64,000 nt of DNA from Ambrosia x helenae. Its lineage: Eukaryota > Streptophyta > Magnoliopsida > Asterales > Asteraceae. Positions 55,616-64,000 of the stretch are shown here, piece after piece (positions within the stretch are counted from its first letter, which is position 1; every line of letters starts with the position of its first letter). A program made the position numbers and the translations under genes. The stretch spans positions 37,570,204 to 37,634,203 of the forward strand of contig CM061223.1 of the NCBI GenBank assembly GCA_030844895.1, written 5' to 3'. The notes beneath the pieces are model-generated. The model was not told the origin of the DNA. It saw only the letters and a list, made by a program, of their open reading frames with translations, and ran no database searches.

Positions 55616-57379
55616 GTGGATGTAGGAAAAATGAAAACAAAGGCACTTGGGGGAAAGACCAATGAAGTGGCTCGTGATAGTGCCAAAGGAAAAGAAAAGG
55701 CTGAATCATCGAGGCGAGCTAAAAGGCAAAGAAAGCCAGCGATTATCGAGACTAGTGATGAAGAGGAAGAGGCATTTGAGCCTATGGATGAAGACGACCA
55801 AAGGATAAGAGACGAGAGTGAAGAGGAAGAAGAAGATGGTAGCTATGGATCCGAATTAGAAATGAGCGACGATGGGTTACCAAGGTGGAAGAAACCAAAG
55901 CCACTGTCAAAGTTTCCACAAGAGTATAGAGCGGTGATGTATCGGAAGAAGTTAAATAATTCTAGTCAACCACTGAGGAGTCTATTTTTGTGTGAACCAT
56001 TGTTGGATGTCAACGAGTGGAAACCATTCCGTGTTGTAGAGTGTTTCAAGAAGCTGGGGTGGATCGAGTTCTTAAAATTTAAAGGTGGAGATGTCATCTA
56101 CACAGAACAAATTGTGGAATGGATGTCTACACTAACAAAAATTGAAGGAAAAAAGCCACCAACAACAACACGATTAATCGGACAGGTGGGTGGAAAAGAG
56201 GTAATTTTGTCGTTTTCTGAGTTGAATAAGTTAGGCAAGTATGATCAAGGGGCAACGGCAGTGGGTCCTTATGTGTATCCAAGTGATGAAATCATTGAAG
56301 CTAAAAAAATAAAAGAAAATGAATGGAAAGATTGGATTCACAGTTTGTTCGAGGTACCACCAACAGTCAATGTTGCTAAGTGGAAGTTAAAGAGGGATAA
56401 TCTGCGAGCATTCCCGAGGTTGTTGTTACGGTTTATAACCAAGTGCGTGATGCCTCGCACAAGTGATCTTAATAAGGTGAGGTTATTTGAAGTTATGATT
56501 TTGCATGCCCTAATGACAGGATCCAAAAAGTTGTCAGCTCGCCATTTAATCATGTACAACATCTGGGAGGCGAGAGAAAGCAATGAAAGATTGCTGATCC
56601 CATATGCTAGATTATTGTCAAAGATGTTAGTCAACCAAGGGGCGATTCCAAAAGGAGCTAGGGGAGAACAGATACCACAGAACCTGAGCAAAATACGCAT
56701 GTTCATTAAGGGGACAAGGTGGAAGTATGAAAAAACAAGAACAACACACCGTTTATACATCCCATTCACAGACAAGAGTGTTGAAGGTCCACGAGAAGAT
56801 GTAGATCAAGATGGAGAGTTTGAGAGAGAAGTTGATAGGCGAGAAGAAACCTCAGTGCTCGTCTCCGACCCAGTTGTAACTGGGTTGACTCCTGAGCATC
56901 ATGGATCATTATATTATACTCATCTGCATGACTCAATGCTGCAGGCTCGTCCAGCCGATTTTCCTGAGTGGCCTAACTCTATGAGACTCATGTTTGATAG
57001 GCAAACCCAATTGATTGAGGAAACAAGGGTCTATCAGAAGGCTATGGTGTATCGAAATGAAGAATTCGTGAATCGGGAATGGAAGCACCAGGAGAACATT
57101 CGAAGAGAGCAGGACTTTATGAGAGGATGGGGACCTACAGTGAGGCCACGGCTAACAGATTATGATGATCCTGCTCGGTTGCCTTATGCAACATCACCGC
57201 ACCTTGGCAGATATCCACAAGCAATACCGTCTGAGTATGTATCTCCATATCCGGTAGTACCATCTGAGGAGGGATCCAGTTCCAGTTCGAGGCAATTGGA
57301 TGATGTGGAAGCATTAACTAAGAGCTTCTACCAGTGCACTTTGGGGCAGCCGTACACACCGCCCCCATATGACAGTTAG
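55616..57379 (+). CDS. Athila-B downstream ORF (env position), plant-transposon-protein-like, 587 residues
   Basis: It occupies the position of the Athila 'env-like' gene but shows no signal peptide or transmembrane segment. Residues 1-45 are basic with a nuclear-localisation-type RRAKRQRKP. Residues 45-95 are strongly acidic (TSDEEEEAFEPMDEDD). A helical domain of about 300 residues follows (FPQEYRAVMYRKKLNNSS ... LFEVMILHALMTGSKKLSAR ... LLSKMLVNQGAIP), resembling the 'putative plant transposon protein' families. The C-terminus is Q/P/Y-rich. The first ATG (55619 region, MDVGKM) straddles a likely splice acceptor ending at 55625, so the true start may be the Met at 55631 (MKTKALGG). The frame is intact. 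A structural or nuclear role is more likely than an envelope. Confidence 0.8.
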   Translation: MDVGKMKTKALGGKTNEVARDSAKGKEKAESSRRAKRQRKPAIIETSDEEEEAFEPMDEDDQRIRDESEEEEEDGSYGSELEMSDDGLPRWKKPKPLSKFPQEYRAVMYRKKLNNSSQPLRSLFLCEPLLDVNEWKPFRVVECFKKLGWIEFLKFKGGDVIYTEQIVEWMSTLTKIEGKKPPTTTRLIGQVGGKEVILSFSELNKLGKYDQGATAVGPYVYPSDEIIEAKKIKENEWKDWIHSLFEVPPTVNVAKWKLKRDNLRAFPRLLLRFITKCVMPRTSDLNKVRLFEVMILHALMTGSKKLSARHLIMYNIWEARESNERLLIPYARLLSKMLVNQGAIPKGARGEQIPQNLSKIRMFIKGTRWKYEKTRTTHRLYIPFTDKSVEGPREDVDQDGEFEREVDRREETSVLVSDPVVTGLTPEHHGSLYYTHLHDSMLQARPADFPEWPNSMRLMFDRQTQLIEETRVYQKAMVYRNEEFVNREWKHQENIRREQDFMRGWGPTVRPRLTDYDDPARLPYATSPHLGRYPQAIPSEYVSPYPVVPSEEGSSSSSRQLDDVEALTKSFYQCTLGQPYTPPPYDS

Positions 57380-59153
57380 TGCGGGTATGTTTTATTTTGT
57401 TGTTGTATATTCTTGCGTGTTTGAGTGTGATTTTAGTTCTATTTTATTTTCGGTGTGTTTTGCTTTTGTTTCATTTTGGTGTGATAGGTAAATAAACTTT
57501 GTGGGTGTGTTTCCTAGATAACCCTCACGAGACCTCACTCGTCCTCACCGGGCTACCGGGAGGTTTAAAGGATCTATCCTAGTTAATTTTACATGTGTTT
57601 TTATTTCCACAAATAAAAGTTACTAAAAGATGATTTGGTAAGTTTTTGGTAAAGGGTAAACGGACAAACTCACAATCTTTTTGGTGAGGAGCTTGCTTCT
57701 ACACGCATGTGAGATTTGTAGGTATATTCATGTTGGTGATTGGGCGACCATATGGTTGAAGAACTGGAAGCATCGTAGAGAGAAAAGAAAACCAGGTGCA
57801 TTTGTTTCCATCACTATGACTTTTATTGTGGTAGTTATTTAACATTGAGGACAATGTTGACCTCAAGTGTGGGGAGGGGGAGAAAAATTTCAAAATTAAA
57901 AAACAAAAAAAAAAAAAAAAAAAATGTCCTCTATTTTGTATTCAAAAAGCATGATTAACTAAGTCAACTCGAGACGTGCGAACCATTGTGGTCCTTTGTC
58001 ATGGTCAAACCTACGTAAATCCACTTGATAAATGCTTGGCTATATTTTTATTAATAATAATAATAAAGGTGTTTGCTTGGGGATAGGTCGTTGGATGAGT
58101 TGATTATTCATACACACATCACATATCTTACCCAGTTCCCATGAAAGCATTTGAGCCACCATAACATGCTACATTTCACATATCTTACACATCTATGCAT
58201 GTTATGTTCATTTGGATTTGAGTGTGCTTGAGTGGCAATATGTTGTAGAATTTGCATCTTTTGATACGTTTGAAACCATGGGCCGATTTTATGCACAAGA
58301 ATGATTAAGGCATTAGGAAAGACCTTTTTATTTTTACACCCTTTTTCACATCCTTGACCCAAAACAACTTCCCCTAGTCAAACAATCTTGAGCCTAAACC
58401 TTTCTTTTGAAACACCCGAATTAACCCATTTGACCCATTAAACCTTTTTGTTTTTAAAACCCGAGTAATGAAAGTTCGATTTTAGGAGGTTCTTATATTG
58501 TAAATAGTTAGCAATGTTGCCGTAAAAAAAAAAAAAAAAAAAAAAAAAAGTTATGAAAAGAAGAAAAACATGAAAAGCATGTATTGTCTTTGAGAAAATA
58601 ATAGGCACAATATCGCCTTGAAGTTTTTAGATTGTTTAGATTGTGCATAGGTTGAGAGTAAAGTAATAAAGATCGAACTTTCGTTACCTTAGTCACTTTA
58701 AAATTTCCCATTCCATACCCTTTCACCAAGCCCCGTTACAACCATAAATAAAGACCTTTTGACTTGTGTGATAATTTTTTGTGCAAATTGGTGGAGAATG
58801 ATTGAGATGCAAACCTATGCTAACATGAGTCACTTTCAAGCTTGGAGTGTTCCATATATATATGCTAGCCCATCAAAAGCTAGTCTTGAGCCGAGGGGAG
58901 TGAAAATTGTGAGGGATGTGTGTGTGAGTGTTAACTATTGAAGATGGCCTAATTTCGGGTAGACACTTGTTTTAAAAAAGAGAAAAATATTGTATGCCGA
59001 GCTATTTTGAATTGTGTGATAAAAGTAGGTTGGGTATGACTTAGGACCTTAATTTGTACAAGTATGAGGATGGTAAGTCGTGTTCGTGTTTGACGGATGT
59101 AAAAGTGTAATTAAGTTTGCTTGAGGACAAGCAAAAAGATAAGTGTGGGGATG
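57380..59153 (+). other. Athila-B 3' non-coding region with twin hairpin-plus-polypurine modules
   Basis: Module 1 is a hairpin AACATTG-AGGA-CAATGTT (57841-57858) followed by AAGTGTGGGGAGGGGGAG (57865-57882). Module 2 is a hairpin TTTGCTTG-AGGA-CAAGCAAA (59116-59135) followed by AAGTGTGGGGATG (59141-59153), which directly abuts the 3' LTR and is the polypurine tract. Both loops are AGGA. A-runs lie at 57901-57923 and 58523-58549. I see no protein-coding gene. Confidence 0.8.
59141..59153 (+). other. Athila-B polypurine tract
   Basis: AAGTGTGGGGATG ends directly at the TGATGCGCG start of the 3' LTR, the required position for the plus-strand primer. Confidence 0.9.
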
Positions 59154-60350
59154 TGATGCGCGTTCGAAAACCCCGGAGTTATTATATTTAAGTTGAGTAT
59201 TTTTTATGAATTGTTTAGATAAATGCCACACTTTGAGTCGATTAATATTTTGCAGTTACAAGTGCTTTTAGAAGTGGAAATGTTGCATTTACGATGCCGG
59301 GTATCAAAGACAGAGTCCAGACCGTCACTGAAATAAGAAAAAAATGATGGACCCCGTAAGAGAATCTGTCTACAACAATTTGGTGTGTAGACACCAACTC
59401 TCAAGCAATCAAGAATACTACATAGTCAAAGTTGTTGACTATTGCCATTTAATATTGGCTTCTTTGAAGGAGAGCATTGACCAAGTGATTGGGAGTTACA
59501 TAATTATTTTTGTTATAAATAGAAGATCACAAGAGTCATAGCAATCATTCCATCCTATTCTATTGCTTTCATTGAAGAGTTTTTGAGAGAAAAAATTACT
59601 AGTGAGAATCACATTCATTTTCTATTCATCATTTTCATGGCATTAGTTCTACAATTTCTTGAAGCTTCAACCATCATGAGTGGCTAATTCAACGAGGTAT
59701 ACCCCGATGTAGCTTGTAAGAATTAGGGTTCTTGAACAATTGGGTATTTTCTATTTTCTATTGTAATCATTTACTTGAACAATTTTAATTGAAGCTTTAA
59801 TCTTGGGTTGGATTCATGATAGCTAATTTCCCCTCGCACTAATAGCGTTATGAAATGAATTCGTTTATATGCACAATTTTAATTTAGGGTTTGAATGTTC
59901 TTGAATGATAAAGTATATAGTTGTCCATTGTTATGTTGACGGCTATTGATACCTAAATCTTGTGACAACGACCCCGTTAGTAATTTTTGCAACTTTAATT
60001 TATATCCAATTGTGATAGGACCCGAGTCTTGCTTGTGAAATCGGTGTAGCCTTGTCATTTTAATATTATCTTGTTAATTTAATTCACTCAATTTCATTTA
60101 ATTAGTTTTGTCATATCAAGTTTGAATTAATTTCTTTTTGTTCCACCAATTTCCTAAACCATCCTAAATCAAATAATTTTACAAATTCATAATTAAATAG
60201 CTATCTTCATAAATAATTTTTAATCAACTATAAGTATTGACACCAACCACAAACTCTTCGTGGTTCGACACCCTTATTACCACTACTACATAGTTACGGT
60301 AATTTAGGACTTATAAATATTATTTTTGACCGGACCGCGACATCCGATCA
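59154..60350 (+). repeat. Athila-B 3' LTR, 1197 bp
   Basis: It is nearly identical to the 5' LTR. The differences I see are an A run one base shorter near 59338, ATAAATAGAAG in place of ATAAATGGAAG near 59520, and AATCGGTG in place of AATCAGTG near 60041. Confidence 0.95.
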
Positions 60351-60355
60351 ATTGC

Positions 60356-61197
60356 CTGGCGCTGTAGGGAAAGGTCCCACGAGATCAATGGCCCATTTTT
60401 GGAATGGCCATGCTGTGGTAACTGGTATCAAGTTGTTCTTTGGTCTAAGTGTACCGGGCGCATGCCGCTGGCATGCATCACATTTGCGCAGCTCTCTTAC
60501 CGCGTCGAGGTGCATTCCGGGCCAAAAGTATCCGGCGTTCATAAGTTTGGCCACGACCATTCGAGGACCTGCGTGTAATCCGCATGTGCCTTCGTGAATA
60601 TCTTTTATTAAATATGTGGCCTCTGCGGAATCTACGCATCTGAGTAATGGTCCGAGATAAAACCGCCGGTATAAGATGCCATCATTGACTTCATAATGCA
60701 AGACTTTGTGTTGTAGCTTCCTTGCTTCTGCTTTGTTCGATGGGAGGATGCCTTTAGTTAAAAAGGCCATTATCGGGGTGATCCAAGATTCTTTTCCTGT
60801 TTGAATCACGTTTACTTGTTTTGACGGAACAGATGGTTTGGCCAGTACCTCGACTCGTACGTCTTTCGCCATGTGATCAAATGCGGTTGACGCCATTTTA
60901 CTTAAAGCGCCTGCTGGCTTGTTCTGGCTTCTGCGCACGTGAGTTACTTTGCAGTGGAGGAAACTATACATCAACTCCTTGGTATGCTGCAAGTATAGGA
61001 TCATGGATGGCTCTCTGGCTTCATAGGAGCCATCGATGTGATTGGCGACCAACATTGAATCAACATGGGCTTCAATGTGTTGAGCGTCCATCTTTTTGGC
61101 AATGCGTAGGCCTATGATCAAAGCTTCATATTCTGCATCGTTGTTGGTTGTTTGAAAGTCAAGCCGAATTGCATAGGTGTATTCTTTCCCTTCCGGG
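60356..61197 (-). pseudogene. Tat RNase H end, linker and integrase N-terminal part
   Basis: From the frame slip near 61198 the minus strand reads EYEALIIGLRIAKKM, the C-terminal part of the additional RNase H (HIEAHVDSMLVANHI, VTHVRRSQNKPAGALSKMA). Then come the integrase zinc finger (DIHEGTCGLHAGPRMV...LRKCDACQRHA) and PFQKWAIDLVGPFPTAPGN, with the first core Asp in AIDLVG. It joins across Athila-B to 46459 without loss of frame. The HHCC finger is complete. Confidence 0.88.
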
Positions 61198-62479
61198 TTA
61201 TCAGGCGTAGGCCTGTGCCGGCCCCTTCGTCATTGCAAGCGCCGTCGGTGAATAGCTTCCATATTTGAGTCTCATCGGGCAGAGTTGACTTTGATGATGC
61301 TTCATTTACGCATTCTTCAACTTTGTCTGCTGGGACTTCCGCTATGAAATCTGCAAGGATTTGTCGCTTGAAGGAAGGTCTTGCTTTGTATGAGATTGAA
61401 TGCTCACCCAGTTCTATTGCCCATTTTGCCAAACGTCCAGAAAGTTCCGGTTTGGGCAAGATGTCGTTGATGCAGAATTCTGTGAGGACATTGATCGGAT
61501 GCCCTTGAAAATATCTGCGCAGCCTTCTTGAAGCGTGAACTAACGCGAGAACCAGCTTTTCCATTGTTGAGTAGCGGGTTTCCGCGTCAAGCAGCATGCG
61601 GCTGACATAATATATTGGGGTTTGTACCCCTTTTCTATCGACCATGAGCACTGCCCCTACTGCCTTATCGGTGACGGACAGGTATAGGGTGAGTGGCTCT
61701 TTTGGTAGCGGAGCAGTGAGTGTTGGCAAGTTGCTCAAACACTTCTTCATGTCTTGAAACGCGGCTTCCGCCTCTTCCGTCCAGTTGAAGTTTGATTTCT
61801 TCAGGCAATTTTTTAGTGTGTCCACGAAGGGGAAAGATTTAGACGCGTAGTTTGACAGAAACCTATTCAAAGCTACGAGTCGTCCCATCAGAGTTTGAAC
61901 TTCTTTGACTGAAGATGGGGACGGCATTCGCTCGATTGCTTGAACTTTATCCGGGTTGGGAGGGAAACCGTCTTTTGTTACGACGACTCCGAGGAACTTT
62001 CCCTCTTCCATCCCAAAGGAACATTTTCCCGGGTTAAGCTTCATCCGCACACTGCGCAACTGATCAAAGGTGTTCAGGATGTCAAGTAACATCTGGTCCT
62101 CTTCTCTGCTTTTTATCACCAGGTCATCAACGTACACTTCTAAATTTACACCGATTTGTTTTACAAATGCGACATCCATTAAGCGTTGATATGTTGCCCC
62201 TGCGTTCTTTAGCCCAAACGGCGTCTTGGTGTAGCAGAAGGTGCCCATGTCTGTGCGGAATGTTGTCTTATCTTCGTCTTCTTTGGCCATCTGAATTTGA
62301 TGATAGCCCTTATAAGCATCCAAGAAGCATTTGAACCTGTAAGGTGCCAAGGAATCGACTTTCAGGTCAATTTCGGGTAGTGGGTAACAATCTTTCGGAC
62401 AAGCCTTGTTTAAGTCTTTATAATCGACACACATGCGCCAGGTGCCATTGGACTTTCCTACCATAACTGGGTTTGCCAC
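61118..62479 (-). pseudogene. Tat reverse transcriptase and RNase H
   Basis: RT motifs are MCVDYKDLNKACPKDCYPLP, FLDAYKGYHQIQM, FGLKNAGATYQRLMD and YVDDLVIKS with the two catalytic Asp. Gypsy RNase H follows (TLYLSVTDKAVGAVLM, YYVSRMLLDAETRYS), then a second one (LFTDGACNDEGAGTGLRLI) that marks the Tat lineage. A one-base loss in an A/T pair at 61198-61199 throws the frame just after GLRLI. The upstream border is a TAA (near 62483) in place of a sense codon between KYxSWVANPVM, so RT is cut off from the protease part. Confidence 0.9.
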
Positions 62480-62485
62480 CCAAGA

Positions 62486-64000
62486 TTAATATTTGCTCTT
62501 GCGCAGGATTCCGGCCTTCAAGAGTTCCATCACTTGTTCATTCATCGCCTTTATTTTCTCTGGCCCCATGCTGCGCTTTTTCTGGGCGACTGGCTCGGCA
62601 TTTTTGTAGACGTTGAGCTTGTGCTCTGCGATGTGTCGCGGGACACCAACCATGTCTGATGGTTTGAAAGCGAAGATATCCATGTTCTTTGTTAGCAACT
62701 GCTTTAAGTGAGTGCGAATGGGGTCAGAGATTTCATGGCCGATGACAACTGTCTGTTCTGGGAATATAGGGTTAATGACCCATTTTTCCGGTTCGGTTCT
62801 GACAGTTGGTTTTGTTTGCTTTGAAGGCCTCGGTGCTTCTGTTGTATGACATGTTTTGTTTCCGCGGATGAATGCGACTCCTGTTCGCGTAGGGAAACCT
62901 ACCATCTGATGTGGCGTAGATGTGTTGCAGTTGAATTTTGCCAATCCTTCTCGTCCCAGTAGGATATCATGTGAAGAGTTAACGGGGAGCACTGTAAAAT
63001 CGCACGTTTCGGTGCGCGAGTGCTTTCCGTCTGAGAGTGTTACTAGGAAAGTGAGCGTACCCAGTGGGTAGATTGTTTCATGAATAAAGCATGAGATTGG
63101 TTCTGTTGTTGGTGTTATTCTTCTTTTGTCATCATCGTCCAGCTGATCGAAACATTGCTGGTACATGATATCAGTGCTGCTGCCATTATCCAAGAACATA
63201 TATCGTGTTCGATAATGGCCAACAACCCCTGTGATGATCAATGGAGCTGTGGACGAAGTCCCGCCCTTTACTCTTGGCATAATCACTTGTTCTTCTTTCC
63301 ATGAATCATCTCTTGCCTCCATAAAGGTGCGCTTATGGCTTGCGTTTCTATGGATCATGTTGCATGTATTGCGCGAAGCGCTATACACGTGATGCGCATT
63401 GAGATTGCATATCTTTTTCTGAGAGGGTTTGCCTTCTTCCGTGTTGTCCCTCTGCTTTCTTCTCATGTTCTTCACGAGGTGCGTTAACTGCCCTGACTTC
63501 ATGGCGTTTTCAATTTCCATCTTCAAGCTGTAACAGTTGTCTGTCATATGGCCGTGGTCTTCGTGATACTCACAGTATTTTGATCTGTCCACGTTATGCC
63601 TGTCACCACGGAGTTCTTGTGGTTTCGGAAATTGAATTTGTTTAGTTTTTAGCACCTCAGATGGCGTTTTGGACAGTGGTGTCCATTCGTAATTCTTCTT
63701 CGAGTGTCCCTTATTATCACGGGACCCTCTTGAGCTTAGCATGTTTCTTGCGTCTTGTGCGGAGGAATATTTTCCTTCCTCCGTTGTGCATGAAATTCTT
63801 GACCAGACAGACTGTTTGCCTTTCCCTCTGTTTCTTGATGATGGATGGTGACTGTTACTTTGGTGCGTGTTTTTGTTGCGATGGAAAGATCGTTCGGAAG
63901 ACGCATACACTTTCGCAGCTTCGATTACTTCATCCCAAGCTTGTGGCACACCATCTTTTCCTGTTAGGCACCTCATCAGATCGTCATTTCTTACCCCGTG
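62486..64000 (-). pseudogene. Tat gag C-terminal part and protease (runs off the right edge)
   Basis: The frame is open to the window edge, so its start is not visible. A Gag zinc-binding segment CEYHEDHGHMTDNCYSL is at about 63540-63590. The protease has the active site MFLDNGSSTDIMYQQ and the flap-side DILLGREGLAKF. RT begins with IAEHKLNVYKNAEPVAQKKRSMGPEKIKAMNEQVMELLKAGILRK. The TAA after KSKY ends it. It is part of the same Gag-Pol as the next two segments downstream. Confidence 0.87.

Larger units (their letters stand above)
46465..60350 (+). mobile_element. Athila-B: complete, apparently intact Athila-like Ty3/Gypsy retrotransposon, 13.9 kb
   Basis: Two LTRs of 1198 and 1197 bp (TGATGCGCGTTCG...CATCCGATCA) flank a plus-strand coding region. 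The element is bounded by a perfect duplication ATTGC (46460-46464 and 60351-60355). By eye the LTRs differ by two substitutions and one A-run indel, so it inserted very recently. The primer-binding site, polypurine tract, one uninterrupted Gag-Pol of 2087 residues and a downstream 587-residue ORF are all present. I see no lesion. It is inserted in the integrase gene of the Tat element in the opposite orientation. Confidence 0.95.
39997..64000 (-). mobile_element. Tat-lineage (Ogre/Retand-like) Ty3/Gypsy element with antisense genes, split by Athila-B and by the window edge
   Basis: On the minus strand from the right edge come the gag C-terminal part, protease, RT, RNase H with an additional TDGAC-type RNase H, and integrase ending at 45662. 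An antisense two-gene region and a 3' LTR with polypurine tract follow. Extra ORFs between pol and the 3' LTR, some in antisense, are described for Tat elements such as Retand. Athila-B sits precisely in the integrase, and removing it plus one ATTGC restores a continuous frame. The gag start and 5' LTR lie to the right of the window. The net length within the window is about 10 kb. Confidence 0.85.

Noticed and set aside
58759..59541. Short plus-strand ORFs near and in the Athila-B 3' LTR
   Set aside because: Under 70 residues, and the one in the LTR is present in both LTR copies by descent; no domains.

Overview
The window is nuclear DNA of a flowering plant and consists almost entirely of nested transposable elements. 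I found no ordinary single-copy host gene, tRNA, rRNA or CRISPR array. The element types (plant L1-like LINE, FAR1/Ulp1-bearing MULE, Athila and Tat Ty3/Gypsy lineages, Ty1/Copia, CTAG-ending Helitrons, hAT MITEs), plant splice sites and AT-rich spacers identify a eudicot. Asteraceae (daisy family) is my best guess, from general resemblance only.

Left part (1-23,000). A LINE on the minus strand (1 to about 3,580) is cut by the window edge inside its reverse transcriptase. It is followed by a cluster of small DNA elements: a complete 485-bp Helitron (4350-4834) and a second, minus-strand Helitron (4985-6544) split by a 944-bp non-autonomous DNA transposon. From about 6,547 to 20,457 lies one large Mutator-like element with diverged terminal inverted repeats. 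It carries a FAR1/FRS-type transposase (plus strand, broken) converging on a Ulp1-type SUMO-protease gene (minus strand, broken). The MULE has been hit by a hAT MITE (6622-7106, 8-bp duplication) and a 3.8-kb solo LTR (9711-13551, duplication AAAGG), which itself holds a Helitron (11294-12106). Next come a foldback element, a fragment of an R2-like retroelement endonuclease and an inverted-repeat element around a 140-bp minisatellite.

Middle part (23,000-40,000). A decayed Copia element on the minus strand is split by a solo LTR (24534-38288, duplication TATAA). Inside that sits Athila-A (25725-36146, minus, duplication ACTAC), which has nearly identical LTRs but a badly broken gag-pol.

Right part (40,000-64,000). 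A Tat-lineage Ty3/Gypsy element lies on the minus strand and runs off the right edge. Between its pol and 3' LTR it carries two genes in the antisense direction, each with its own TATA box and ACGT-core motifs: a six-exon gene for a Transposase_28-like coiled-coil protein (41306-44813) and a 91-residue protein (45136-45411). Its integrase is split by Athila-B (46465-60350, plus, duplication ATTGC), a 13.9-kb element with almost identical LTRs, an uninterrupted 2087-residue Gag-Pol and an intact 587-residue downstream ORF. Athila-B is the best candidate here for a recently active autonomous element.

The order of insertion can be read directly. Copia is older than solo LTR 2, which is older than both Athila-A and the 177-bp hAT MITE inside it. 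Tat is older than Athila-B. The MULE is older than solo LTR 1, which is older than Helitron 3. No genes form a host pathway; each element's genes serve its own replication.
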